NCBI GenBank assembly: GCA_965198485.1
Contig: CBDAPQ010000005.1
Coordinates: 3,038,001-3,102,000 of the forward strand
Direction of reading: 5' to 3'
DNA: 64,000 nucleotides
From: RH-AL1 sp965198485
GTDB lineage: Bacteria; Pseudomonadota; Alphaproteobacteria; Rhizobiales; Beijerinckiaceae
In this document: positions 8,604-16,504 of the stretch, piece by piece
How positions within the stretch are numbered: the stretch's first letter is position 1
Layout: each line of letters opens with the position of its first letter
Translations under genes and position numbers: made by a program
The notes under the pieces: model-generated
The model's input: only the letters and a program-made list of their open reading frames with translations
Databases searched by the model: none
Told to the model about the DNA's origin: nothing

Positions 8604-8993
8604 TCAGAGTTCGCCGGTGAGGAACTGTGCGCGCCCGTGCCCGAACGACCAGTCGTCATCAGAGTTCGTGACCAACGAGACTACGACATCGGAGGGTGCG
8701 ATCCCGCACCGCTTTTCCAGTCGCTCGCATAGCAGCCGATAGAAGGTTTCCTTCATTTCCCGGCTGCGTGGACGAGTGGTCACTTGAAGTAACACCTGCT
8801 TGGTGGTGCGAGATATGTTTAGCCCGGTGTCCTCCACGATCATGTGTGTGGCCGGGTGCTCGTGCACGATTTGGTAGCGGTCGCCGGGCGGAACCTGAAA
8901 AGCTTCCAGCATGGCGTCATGGGCGGCATTGAGGAGCGTCCGCAGCTCGCTCGGGTTGCGGCCCTCGATGAGATCGAAGCGAAGGAGGGGCAT
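8604..8993 (-). CDS. Tautomerase family protein
   Basis: The 129-residue product starts MPLLRFDLIEG, so Pro1 is exposed after Met removal as the catalytic base expected of the tautomerase superfamily. The body (NPSELRTLLNAAHDAM, then GDRYQIVHEHP and KEMF-like helix, then GIAPSDVVVSLVTNSDDDWSFG) matches the single-chain tautomerase_2 group (PF14552), about 125-130 residues, twice the length of 4-oxalocrotonate tautomerase. Substrate unknown. It lies 23 bases downstream of the nitronate monooxygenase gene on the same strand and is probably co-transcribed, under the divergent LysR regulator. Confidence 0.9.
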   Translation of the reverse strand: MPLLRFDLIEGRNPSELRTLLNAAHDAMLEAFQVPPGDRYQIVHEHPATHMIVEDTGLNISRTTKQVLLQVTTRPRSREMKETFYRLLCERLEKRCGIAPSDVVVSLVTNSDDDWSFGHGRAQFLTGEL

Positions 8994-9016
8994 GGGTTCT
9001 CTCTAAGTCTTGTAGG

Positions 9017-10000
9017 TCAGGAGGCGACAACGGCCCGTGCCGCGCCGGTGAGCCGCGCCTCCGCCTCCGCTGCGAGGCGCTCCACCAGCTCGCCGGCCGG
9101 CGGCAGATCCTCGACGAGGCCGATGGCTTCACCCACCGTCACGTTGGAGACGTCGTAGTCGCCGCTGCGATCGGCCGCCTCCACCGCCTCGCGTGTCTCG
9201 CAGGTCAGGGCGCGCAGCTCGTCCTCGCGGCCGTGCCAGGTGTCAATGAAGGCGTTGCGCATCAGCCGGCCGGTATACGGGGCCGGCCAGGCACGGTCGC
9301 GAACGATGTCGTAGACGGAGGTCCGCACCGTCTCGTCGCCGCTGGCGGCGAGCACGCGCACCTTCGCGGCCGGGTGGATGAGGGCCTCCCGAGTCGCCCA
9401 GAAGCGGGTCCCGAGCAGGACGCCGTCAGCGCCAAGCATGAGAGCGGCAGCGATGCCACGGCCGTCCGCGATACCACCGGCCGCCAGCACCAGCACCTCC
9501 GGGCGCTCGCGGGCGACGAGATCCACCACGGTGGGCACGAGGGAGATCGTACCCCGCGTGGATAGGCCGTGCCCGCCGGCATCGGTCCCCTGGGCAACGA
9601 GCACGTCCGCGCCGGCGGCGAGCGCGCGACGAGCATGCTCCAGGTTATGCACCTGGCAGATCAGCGGAACGCCGGCCGCGTGAATTGTGTCGGCGAACGG
9701 CTTGGGGTCGGCGAAGGAGAGCATCATGGCGGCCGGCTTGTGGGCGAGCGCCAAATCAAGCAGTGCCGGATCCTTCGCCATCGACCAGGTGATGAAGCCG
9801 CAGCCGATGCGCTGATTGCCGGCCTCGGCGAACTCGGCCTCCAGGATTTCGCGGTCGCCGTAGCCGCCGCCGATGAGGCCGAGGCCGCCGGCGGCGCTTA
9901 CCGCCGCGGCCAGAGCGCCGCCCGAAGCCGGATCCATCGGCGCCAGCACGATGGGGTGCCTGATCGCGAAATGATCCGTCAGCCGGGTTCGCAGTGCCAT
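9017..10000 (-). CDS. Nitronate monooxygenase (2-nitropropane dioxygenase family)
   Basis: From ATG 10000 (MALRTRLTDHFAIRHPIV) the FMN enzyme has 327 residues; a GAGAG ribosome-binding site precedes it, and the longer frame from 10069 runs into the regulatory region. The TIM-barrel landmarks are visible: LAPMDPASGG near the N-terminus, GLGLIGGGYG, the phosphate-binding VLAAGGIADGRGIAAAL and GADGVLLGTRF, and AQGTDAGGHG with the catalytic-loop His. It oxidises alkyl nitronates such as propionate-3-nitronate to carbonyls and nitrite, though many relatives act on unknown substrates. Probably the first gene of a two-gene operon with the tautomerase, regulated by the divergent LysR protein. Confidence 0.92.
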   Translation of the reverse strand: MALRTRLTDHFAIRHPIVLAPMDPASGGALAAAVSAAGGLGLIGGGYGDREILEAEFAEAGNQRIGCGFITWSMAKDPALLDLALAHKPAAMMLSFADPKPFADTIHAAGVPLICQVHNLEHARRALAAGADVLVAQGTDAGGHGLSTRGTISLVPTVVDLVARERPEVLVLAAGGIADGRGIAAALMLGADGVLLGTRFWATREALIHPAAKVRVLAASGDETVRTSVYDIVRDRAWPAPYTGRLMRNAFIDTWHGREDELRALTCETREAVEAADRSGDYDVSNVTVGEAIGLVEDLPPAGELVERLAAEAEARLTGAARAVVAS

Positions 10001-10067
10001 GTCGTCTCTCGCCTGCCGAACGCTCCTTTGCGCCGCCGCCGCAACGGGCTTGTATTCGATACCGAGC

Positions 10068-10105
10068 ATCGAAGATAATGATTAGTTCGGATGGCAGCCA
10101 TCCGA
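10068..10105. promoter_or_regulatory. LysR-type operator region in the divergent promoter
   Basis: Two features lie between the divergent nitronate monooxygenase and lysR genes. ATC-N9-GAT at 10068-10082 fits a known LysR-family recognition pattern. A 19-base palindrome at 10087-10105 has nine-base arms TCGGATGGC and GCCATCCGA around a single A. Both lie upstream of the chosen lysR start (10118). The palindrome contains an ATG that could be mistaken for the start. Binding by the neighbouring LysR protein is inferred from position and symmetry. Confidence 0.55.
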
Positions 10106-10117
10106 TGCGGAGATGTC

Positions 10118-11044
10118 ATGAACAGCGCTGACCTGATGTTTTTCGCGGCGGTGGCCGAGGCTGGAGGGATTGGTCGCGCAGCCGCCACGCTCAATACGGT
10201 GCAGTCCAATGTCACGGGACGCATCCGCGCCCTGGAACACTCGCTACGCACCCCGCTGTTCTATCGTGGACGGCGAGGTGTGACCCTGACCTGGGCCGGC
10301 GAGCGGCTATTGCCCTACGCGACGCAGGTGGCGCGCTTGCTCGCCGACGCCGAACAGGCGGTGCGCTCCGACGAGACACCGCAAGGTCCTCTCCGCCTCG
10401 GATCGATGGAAACGACAGCGGCTCTCCGGCTGCCGAAGCTCTTGACCGCCTATGCCAACAGCTACCCCGAGGTGGACGTCGAATTAGAACTCGGACCGAC
10501 AGAGGCGCTCCTCACGGCTGTACTCGACCGCCGCATCGAAGCCGCCTTCGTGTCAGGTCCGATCAACTCGGACGATCTGGTTGCACTTCCGGCGTTCGAG
10601 GAAGATCTGGTCCTTGTCGCTGGAGCGAGGCTGCGCACCTACGACGAGGTCATGGCGATGCTGGCGGTCAAGCGGGAGGCGCGCGTGCTGGTGTTCAAGA
10701 CCGGCTGCTCCTATCGCCTGCGCCTCGAAGGGCTGCTGGCGGCGAACGGTCTAGTGCATGTCCGCCGCATGGAGTTCGGCACGCTCGACGGCATCATCGG
10801 CTGCGTCGAGGCCGGGATGGGCGTGTCGCTGCTTCCGCTCGGTATTGCGGCGCCGATGCGGCAGGCCGGACGCGTCTCGGTTCACGCGATTCCCAACGAG
10901 ATGGGACGCGCTCTGACGCTGCTCGTCCACCGCAAGGACACTCTCCTGACGTCGGCGCTCGAACGCTTCCTGGATCAGGTCGCGGTGGAATCCATTCCCG
11001 GTCTCGCGATGCTCCCCGATGCCGGGATCGCGTCCGTGGGCTGA
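10118..11044 (+). CDS. LysR family transcriptional regulator
   Basis: The 308-residue protein starts at ATG 10118 with a GGAGAT ribosome-binding site. Residues 1-60 form the winged helix-turn-helix (MNSADLMFFAAVAEAGG, AAATLNTVQSNVTGRIRALE), and the rest is the periplasmic-binding-like effector domain. It differs from many relatives in its recognition helix TVQSNVTGRIR. It is divergent from the nitronate monooxygenase-tautomerase pair and is its likely regulator; the effector is unknown. The stop is followed by a repetitive stretch leading into the ABC-F gene, so this regulator is the last intact gene of the module between the two ABC-F copies. Confidence 0.93.
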   Translation: MNSADLMFFAAVAEAGGIGRAAATLNTVQSNVTGRIRALEHSLRTPLFYRGRRGVTLTWAGERLLPYATQVARLLADAEQAVRSDETPQGPLRLGSMETTAALRLPKLLTAYANSYPEVDVELELGPTEALLTAVLDRRIEAAFVSGPINSDDLVALPAFEEDLVLVAGARLRTYDEVMAMLAVKREARVLVFKTGCSYRLRLEGLLAANGLVHVRRMEFGTLDGIIGCVEAGMGVSLLPLGIAAPMRQAGRVSVHAIPNEMGRALTLLVHRKDTLLTSALERFLDQVAVESIPGLAMLPDAGIASVG

Positions 11045-11102
11045 CGCCGACCCGCAACCTCGGCGTACCGTGATGCGATGGACGCTCTTGTCCAAACACG
11101 CG

Positions 11103-11253
11103 CATCCGCGCCCGCAAGCGGCCATTCGGTTTATGGCCAACGGGCGCCTCTGCTTCACGACCCCGCCCTTGCCTTCATCCGCGCCCGCAAGCGGCCCGTT
11201 TATGGCCAACGGGCGCATCCGCGCCCGCTGCTTCACGACCCCGCCCTTGCCTT
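11103..11253 (+). repeat. Imperfect tandem duplication in the ABC-F leader
   Basis: Two adjacent units, 11103-11175 and 11176-11253, share CATCCGCGCCCGCAAGCGGCC, then GTTTATGGCCAACGGGCGC, then CTGCTTCACGACCCCGCCC and TTGCCTTC. They differ by small insertions (ATTCG versus CG, and an extra ATCCGCGCCCG in unit 2). The last part of each unit matches the leader of the broken ABC-F copy at 8325. The repeats end 27 bases before the ABC-F start. They may reflect slippage or repeated recombination at the module edge. Confidence 0.85.
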
Positions 11254-11280
11254 CCCGTGCCGCACGCGCGAGAAACCGGC

Positions 11281-13134
11281 GTGCTTCACATCTCCGACAT
11301 CACTCTTCGGCTCGGGCCGCGCGTGCTCTTCGACAAGGCGTCCGCCGCGCTGCCGGAGGGCGCGCGCATCGGCTTCGTCGGGCGCAACGGCACGGGAAAG
11401 ACCACGCTCTTCAAGATGATCGCGGACGAGCTGCAGCCGGATCTCGGCGACATCTCGATCCCCAAGGCGATGAAGATGGGCCGCGTCGAGCAGGAGGCGC
11501 CGGGCGGCCCGGGCAGCCTCATCGACTTCGTGCTCGCCGCCGACATCGAGCGCGCGCGCCTCCTCGTCGAGGCCGAGACCGCGACCGAGCCGAACCGCAT
11601 CGCCGACATCCAGACCCGCCTCGTCGACATCGACGCGCATTCCGCGCCGGCCCGCGCCGCCCGCATCCTGGCGGGCCTCGGCTTCGACTTCGAGGCGCAG
11701 GAGCGGCCGCTGTCGTCCTATTCCGGCGGCTGGCGCATGCGCGTGGCGCTCGCCGCCGTGCTGTTCTCCGAGCCCGACCTGCTGCTGCTCGACGAGCCCA
11801 CCAACTACCTCGATCTCGAAGGCACGCTCTGGCTGATCGACTATCTCCAGCGCTATCCCGCCACCATCCTCGTCATCTCGCACGATCGCGACATGCTGGA
11901 CGCAGTCTGCGACCACATCCTGCACCTCAACCACAGCAAGCTGACGCTGTGGACCGGCAATTACACCAGCTTCGAGAAGCAGCGCCGCGAGCAGCAGGCG
12001 ATCGAACAGAAGCACAAGAAGAAGCAGGACGAGCAGCGCAAGCATATGCAGGCCTTCGTCGATCGCTTCCGTGCCTCCGCCACCAAGGCAACGCAGGCGC
12101 AGAGCCGGCTCAAGGCGCTGGCCAAGATGGAGCCGGTCTCGGCGCTGGTCGACGGCGAGGTGCTGCCGATCATCCTGCCCTCGCCCGAGAAACCGTTGAA
12201 GCCGCCGATCGTGGCGATGGAGAAGGTCAGCGTCGGCTACGACGGCAAGGCCATCCTGAAGAACCTCAGCCTGGTCATCTCGGACGACGATCGCATCGGC
12301 CTGCTCGGCTCCAACGGCAACGGGAAGTCGACCTTCGCCAAGCTCGTCGCGGGACGACTCCAGGCGATGGACGGCGAGGTGCGCCGCTCCTCCAAGCTCG
12401 AGGTCGGCTTCTTCGCCCAACACCAGGTCGACGACCTCGACGAGGGTGCGACCCCGTTCCAGTGCGTGCGCCCGCTGATGCCGCAGGCCAGCGAGGCGCA
12501 GGTGCGCGGCAAGTGCGCCCAATTCGGCTTTGCCAACATCAAGGCCGACACCAAGGTCGCGATGCTCTCGGGTGGCGAGAAGGCGCGCCTGCTGATGGGC
12601 CTCTCGACCTTCCACGGCCCGCACATGATCATCCTCGACGAGCCGACCAACCATCTCGACATCGACTCGCGCGCGGCGCTGATCGGGGCGATCAACGACT
12701 ACAAGGGCGCGGTGATCCTGGTCAGCCACGACCGCTACCTGCTCGACGCCTGCGCCGACCGCCTATGGCAAGTGGCCGACGGCACGGTGAAGCCGTTCGA
12801 CGGCGACATGGACGACTACAAAGCAATGGTGCTCGGCACGGAGCCGAGGAAGAAGTCGTCCGAGCCGGTGCAGCTGCGCAAGGCCGCCAACGAGGCGCCC
12901 CGCCACGCCGCCGTGCCGCTCAAGAAGAAGATCGCCGCGCTCGAGGACAAGATCGCCAAACTCGGCGCGCTGGTCGCTCGCGTCGACCAGGCACTGGCCG
13001 ACCGCGACGCCTTCGTGGCCGCGCCGCAGAAGGCCGCGCAGCTCGCCCGCCAGCGCGGCGAGCTCGCCAAGACCCTCGAGGTGGCGGAGGACGAGTGGCT
13101 GATGCTCTCGGCGCAACAGGACGCCGCGCAGTGA
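11281..13134 (+). CDS. ABC-F family ATPase (Uup/YheS-like)
   Basis: The chosen GTG at 11281 gives 617 residues starting (M)LHISDITLRLG, the usual ABC-F opening; an in-frame GTG at 11257 would add eight. It has two ABC domains in one chain: Walker A GRNGTGKTT (about 34-42) and GSNGNGKST (about 343), signatures YSGGW (about 147) and LSGGEKAR (about 430), Walker B with DEPTNYLD and DEPTNHLD, a charged interdomain linker (about 230-290), and a C-terminal coiled coil (about 540-617). There are no membrane segments. ABC-F proteins act on the ribosome to relieve stalling or alter elongation. A broken duplicate of its 5' end lies at 8325. Confidence 0.93.
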   Translation: MLHISDITLRLGPRVLFDKASAALPEGARIGFVGRNGTGKTTLFKMIADELQPDLGDISIPKAMKMGRVEQEAPGGPGSLIDFVLAADIERARLLVEAETATEPNRIADIQTRLVDIDAHSAPARAARILAGLGFDFEAQERPLSSYSGGWRMRVALAAVLFSEPDLLLLDEPTNYLDLEGTLWLIDYLQRYPATILVISHDRDMLDAVCDHILHLNHSKLTLWTGNYTSFEKQRREQQAIEQKHKKKQDEQRKHMQAFVDRFRASATKATQAQSRLKALAKMEPVSALVDGEVLPIILPSPEKPLKPPIVAMEKVSVGYDGKAILKNLSLVISDDDRIGLLGSNGNGKSTFAKLVAGRLQAMDGEVRRSSKLEVGFFAQHQVDDLDEGATPFQCVRPLMPQASEAQVRGKCAQFGFANIKADTKVAMLSGGEKARLLMGLSTFHGPHMIILDEPTNHLDIDSRAALIGAINDYKGAVILVSHDRYLLDACADRLWQVADGTVKPFDGDMDDYKAMVLGTEPRKKSSEPVQLRKAANEAPRHAAVPLKKKIAALEDKIAKLGALVARVDQALADRDAFVAAPQKAAQLARQRGELAKTLEVAEDEWLMLSAQQDAAQ

Positions 13135-13144
13135 CACGGGCCCG

Positions 13145-14983
13145 GTGAAGGGCACCGCCACGGCGCAAGCGACGAGCTCGGTGCCGCGCCGGCGTGCTCC
13201 CTTGCTGCTGGCCGCGGTCGCCCTGCTCGCTCTGGTGCTGGCGATCGGCCATGCCGCCGGGCCCTACCTCTTTCGCGTCGCCACCCTGCAAAGCGAGCTT
13301 GCCAAGCAGGTCCGCGTCACCACCGGCCTCAGCCTGACGGTTCGGGGCCGTGCCCGGTTCGATCTGCTGCCGAGCCCTCGCATCAGGATCGTCGGCGTCC
13401 ACGTCAGCGACCCGTCCAGCACGCTGACGATCGACGCGGAGGCACTCCACGGCGACGTGCGCCTGCTGCCGCTCCTCGTGGGACGGATCGAGTTGGCTTC
13501 GGCGACGCTGGTCAGGCCGAAGCTCGTCATCGATCTCGACGGCCGCGCGATGCCGCCCGACAGCCTCATCGGCCGCGCGATCCGCTCCCGCGCCGGCACG
13601 AGCTTCGGCGGAGACCAGAGGCTCGGCGCCGTCACGCTCCTCGACGGCACCGCAACGCTGATGAGCCGCGCGCCGCGACACCTCCCGTCCTTCTCCGACA
13701 TCGATGTGACGCTGGATTGGCGTGACCTCGATTCGCCGGCGACCATGACCGGCACGGCGCGCGTCGGCGACACACCGACCGACATTGCCGCCTGGATCGA
13801 GCAGCCCTCCGCTCTGATGCGCGGCGACCGTTCGGCGACGTCGTTTCGGTTGCATTCCGCCCCGCTCGACGTTTCGGCCAGCGGCGACGTTGCCGGCACG
13901 GGTTCAACGAGCTTCAAGGGTCACGTCACGGCGAGCGCGCCCTCGCTGGCCGCGCTGGTCGCGCTCGGCGGCAGGAGCGGCGCCCTGCCCGCCGCCTTTG
14001 CGGATCTCGCCGTCAACAGCGATGCCACCATCACCGTCGATCGAGCGGAGGCGGTCACGCTCGACCTTCCGACGCTCCACCTCACCGCCGACGGCAATTC
14101 CTACGAGGGCACGCTCGCCTATCGCGGCACCGGCATGCCGCTGCTTTCCGGCACGCTGGCCACCGATCAACTCGCGCTGCAGCCGTTCCTCGCGCGGCTG
14201 CCGCCGCTTCTTAGTCCGGACCGTGCCTGGTCGGATGCCACATTGATGCCGAGCGCGGCACCGAGTCCGCTGCAGCTCGACCTACGCATCTCGGCCTCGC
14301 ACATGCGGCTGCCACCCTTCACGGTGGACGATGCCGCCCTGTCGGTGATGACGCGCGGCGAGCGCACCGAGATCGGCCTCAACGAGGGCAACGCCTACGG
14401 CGGTGCGCTCAAGGGCCGGCTGTCGATCGGCATGTCGCCGGACGGGTTCAGCCTGCGCGGAGCCGGCGCGCTCGACGGCGCCGACGCCTCCGCGCTCGGC
14501 TGGGACCTCGTCGGCCGCCAGGTCGCCGCCGGTTCGCTGTCGGGTGCCGGCGCCTTCGAGAGCAGCGGTGCCGACGTCGCCGCGCTGATGGCCCACCTCA
14601 AGGGTTGGGTTCGCGGCAGCGCCACGGACGGCGATCTCACGGGCGCCGACCTCGGCCTCGGCCTGCGCGCGCTCGCCCGCGGGCGCACCGACGAGGCGGC
14701 GGCGGCGCTGAAGGCCGGACGGACGCCGTTCAGCACGCTCTCGTTCGACCTTCGCCTCGACGACGGCGTCGCCACGATCGGCGAAGCGGCGATGCGGGGG
14801 CGCGACAGCAACCTGACGGCCGCCGGCAGCATCGACATCGGCACGCGCCACCTCGACGTGCACGCGGTCGCCGCGACGCCGGAGGTCGTTATGTCGAGTC
14901 CCCGCGCGACCTTGCCGCTGGAGATCGAGGGACCATTCGATAAAGCAGTGATGCGCGCCGAGACGGCGCCGGCGGCGAAGTAG
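13145..14983 (+). CDS. AsmA family protein
   Basis: The 612-residue protein begins with GTG 11 bases after the ABC-F stop. It has an N-terminal membrane anchor (about residues 18-45, LLLAAVALLALVLAIGH) followed by the AsmA opening YLFRVATLQSELAKQV and GLSLTVRGRARFDLLPSPRIRIVGVHVSDP. The remainder is repetitive beta-rich sequence, ending with the AsmA-C feature (about 490-600). AsmA-like proteins are anchored in the inner membrane and span or project into the periplasm; related proteins move phospholipid to the outer membrane. Spacing suggests read-through from the ABC-F gene; the functional link is unclear. Confidence 0.88.
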   Translation: MKGTATAQATSSVPRRRAPLLLAAVALLALVLAIGHAAGPYLFRVATLQSELAKQVRVTTGLSLTVRGRARFDLLPSPRIRIVGVHVSDPSSTLTIDAEALHGDVRLLPLLVGRIELASATLVRPKLVIDLDGRAMPPDSLIGRAIRSRAGTSFGGDQRLGAVTLLDGTATLMSRAPRHLPSFSDIDVTLDWRDLDSPATMTGTARVGDTPTDIAAWIEQPSALMRGDRSATSFRLHSAPLDVSASGDVAGTGSTSFKGHVTASAPSLAALVALGGRSGALPAAFADLAVNSDATITVDRAEAVTLDLPTLHLTADGNSYEGTLAYRGTGMPLLSGTLATDQLALQPFLARLPPLLSPDRAWSDATLMPSAAPSPLQLDLRISASHMRLPPFTVDDAALSVMTRGERTEIGLNEGNAYGGALKGRLSIGMSPDGFSLRGAGALDGADASALGWDLVGRQVAAGSLSGAGAFESSGADVAALMAHLKGWVRGSATDGDLTGADLGLGLRALARGRTDEAAAALKAGRTPFSTLSFDLRLDDGVATIGEAAMRGRDSNLTAAGSIDIGTRHLDVHAVAATPEVVMSSPRATLPLEIEGPFDKAVMRAETAPAAK

Positions 14984-14992
14984 CCCCGGTGG

Positions 14993-15030
14993 TCGTCATT
15001 GCGAGCCGGAGGCGAAGCAAACCAGAACCA
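14993..15030. repeat. Single arm of a CATTGCGAGC-type intergenic palindrome
   Basis: The bases GTCATTGCGAGCCGGAGGCG followed by AAGCAAACC between the convergent asmA and rnhA genes match the left arm of the palindrome at 24727-24832. No matching right arm is seen here. It appears to be a decayed copy of an extragenic repeat. Confidence 0.5.
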
Positions 15031-15042
15031 CCGTCCAAGGCT

Positions 15043-15528
15043 TCACCGCCCCTTGAAAGGCTTCATGCCCTCGCGTGCCAGCTCGTCGGCGCGCTCGTTC
15101 ATCGGATCGCCGGCGTGGCCCTTGACCCAGTGCCAGACGATCTCATGGCTCTTGGCCGCCTCGTCGAGCGCCTGCCACAGCTCGACATTCTTGACCGGCT
15201 TCTTGTCGGCGGTCTTCCAGCCGTTGCGCTTCCAGCCGGCCAGCCAGCCGGTGATACCGCCGCGCACGTAGGAAGAATCCGTGTAGACGTCGACCGCGCA
15301 GGCCCGCTTCAGCAAGCCGAGCGCGGCGATGGCCGCCTGCAGCTCCATGCGGTTGTTGGTGGTCAGCGCCTCGCCGCCGCAGGCCTCCCTGACCGTCCCA
15401 CCGAACTTGAGGATGGCGCCCCAGCCTCCGGGGCCCGGGTTGCCGGAGCAGGCCCCGTCCGTCCAGATCGCGACCCGCTCGGCCACACCATCGGCCAGCG
15501 AGTCCAGGCCCATCGTCTCCTCGGCCAT
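15043..15528 (-). CDS. rnhA: Ribonuclease HI
   Basis: The 161-residue enzyme degrades RNA in RNA-DNA hybrids. All four metal-binding acids are present: Asp24 (WTDGACSGNPG), Glu62 (NNRMEL), Asp84 (VYTDSSYV) and Asp148 (NERADEL), and the His-containing loop WVKGHAGDPMN is intact. Its ATG overlaps the thrB stop by one base (TGATG), so translation is probably coupled. The thrB-rnhA order is common in Rhizobiales, often behind ispH, which is absent here. It is the last gene of the minus-strand run and converges with asmA. Confidence 0.96.
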   Translation of the reverse strand: MAEETMGLDSLADGVAERVAIWTDGACSGNPGPGGWGAILKFGGTVREACGGEALTTNNRMELQAAIAALGLLKRACAVDVYTDSSYVRGGITGWLAGWKRNGWKTADKKPVKNVELWQALDEAAKSHEIVWHWVKGHAGDPMNERADELAREGMKPFKGR

Positions 15529-16487
15529 CACGCGATCCCCAGCTCGCCGGCGCCCGCGACGCGCTGGTGGAAGCGCAGCTTGCCGATATATTCCGCCGGG
15601 TCCTTGGGCTGCACCAGCGCGCCGGGCGGCACGTTGAGCCAATCGACGAGCCGCGTCAGGGCGAAGCGCAACGCCGCGCCGCGCGCCAGCACCGGCAGCG
15701 CCGTGACCTCGATCGGCGCCAGCCGGCGATGCGCCTGGTAGGCCGAGATCAAGCCGCCGGCCTTGGTGGCGTTGTAGGACCCGTCCGGCTCGAAGCACCA
15801 GGCGTTGAGGCAGATGGCGAGGTCGTAGGCGAAGGCGTCGGTGCAGGCGAAGTAGAAGTCGATCAGGCCGGCCGACTCGCCCAGGAACAGCACGTTGTCG
15901 GGAAAGAGGTCGGCGTGGATGACGCCGCCGGGCAGGTCGCGCGGCCAGTTCGCCCGCAGGAAGGCGAGCTCGTCGTCGATAAGCCGGGTCAGGCCCGGCG
16001 CCACCTCCTCCGCCCGGTTGCGCGACATCTCGAACAGTGGCGCCCAGGCGTCGAGTGACAGCGCATTGGGTCGCGCGGCGGGAAAATCGGCGCCGTAGCG
16101 GTGCAGGTCGGCCAGCGCGGCGCCGGCGGCGGCGCAATGGGCGAGCGAGGGACGGCGCACCGACAGACCTTCCAGGAAAGTGACCATGGCGGCGGGACGG
16201 CCGGCGAGGCGCCCCAGGGCTTCGCCGGCGCGAGTCCTGATCGGCTGCGGGCAGGACAGGCCCTTGGCCGAAAGATGCTCCATCAGCCCGAGGAAGAACG
16301 GCAGGTCTTCGAGGCGGGTGCGCCGCTCGTAGAGCGTCAGGATGAAGGAGCCGGCCTCGGCGTGAAGCAGGAAGTTCGAGTTCTCGACGCCTTCCGCTAT
16401 ACCTTTCATGCTGAGCGGACGGCCGACGTCGTAGGCGGCGAGAAAAGCTGCGAGCTCCTCGTCGGAGACTTCCGTGTAGACGGCCAA
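15528..16487 (-). CDS. thrB: Homoserine kinase, ThrB type II (APH fold)
   Basis: The 319-residue enzyme phosphorylates homoserine on the route to threonine. It belongs to the aminoglycoside-phosphotransferase-fold homoserine kinases typical of alphaproteobacteria: N-terminal AVYTEVSDEELAAFLAAYDVG, the catalytic loop HADLFPDNVLF and the metal-binding segment GLIDFYFACTDAF. The start is TTG at 16487, inferred because the family begins MAVYTEVSDE and no ATG precedes it in a sensible place. thrC lies about 2.2 kb away on the other strand, so the two last threonine-pathway genes are not in one operon. Confidence 0.95.
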   Translation of the reverse strand: MAVYTEVSDEELAAFLAAYDVGRPLSMKGIAEGVENSNFLLHAEAGSFILTLYERRTRLEDLPFFLGLMEHLSAKGLSCPQPIRTRAGEALGRLAGRPAAMVTFLEGLSVRRPSLAHCAAAGAALADLHRYGADFPAARPNALSLDAWAPLFEMSRNRAEEVAPGLTRLIDDELAFLRANWPRDLPGGVIHADLFPDNVLFLGESAGLIDFYFACTDAFAYDLAICLNAWCFEPDGSYNATKAGGLISAYQAHRRLAPIEVTALPVLARGAALRFALTRLVDWLNVPPGALVQPKDPAEYIGKLRFHQRVAGAGELGIA

Positions 16488-16504
16488 GGTGCTTCTTTTC
16501 CGGG

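Noticed and set aside
8604..11044. Calling the tautomerase-nitronate monooxygenase-LysR module an integrative mobile element
   Set aside because: No integrase, transposase, terminal inverted repeats or target-site duplication are seen; only the partial ABC-F duplicate supports insertion.
11103..11253. Reading the tandem leader repeats as a CRISPR array
   Set aside because: Only two units, with no spacers between them and no cas genes nearby.
11233..12729. 498-codon minus-strand frame inside the ABC-F gene
   Set aside because: It lies wholly opposite a protein with complete ABC-F motifs; low-complexity translation shows it is a third-position GC artefact.
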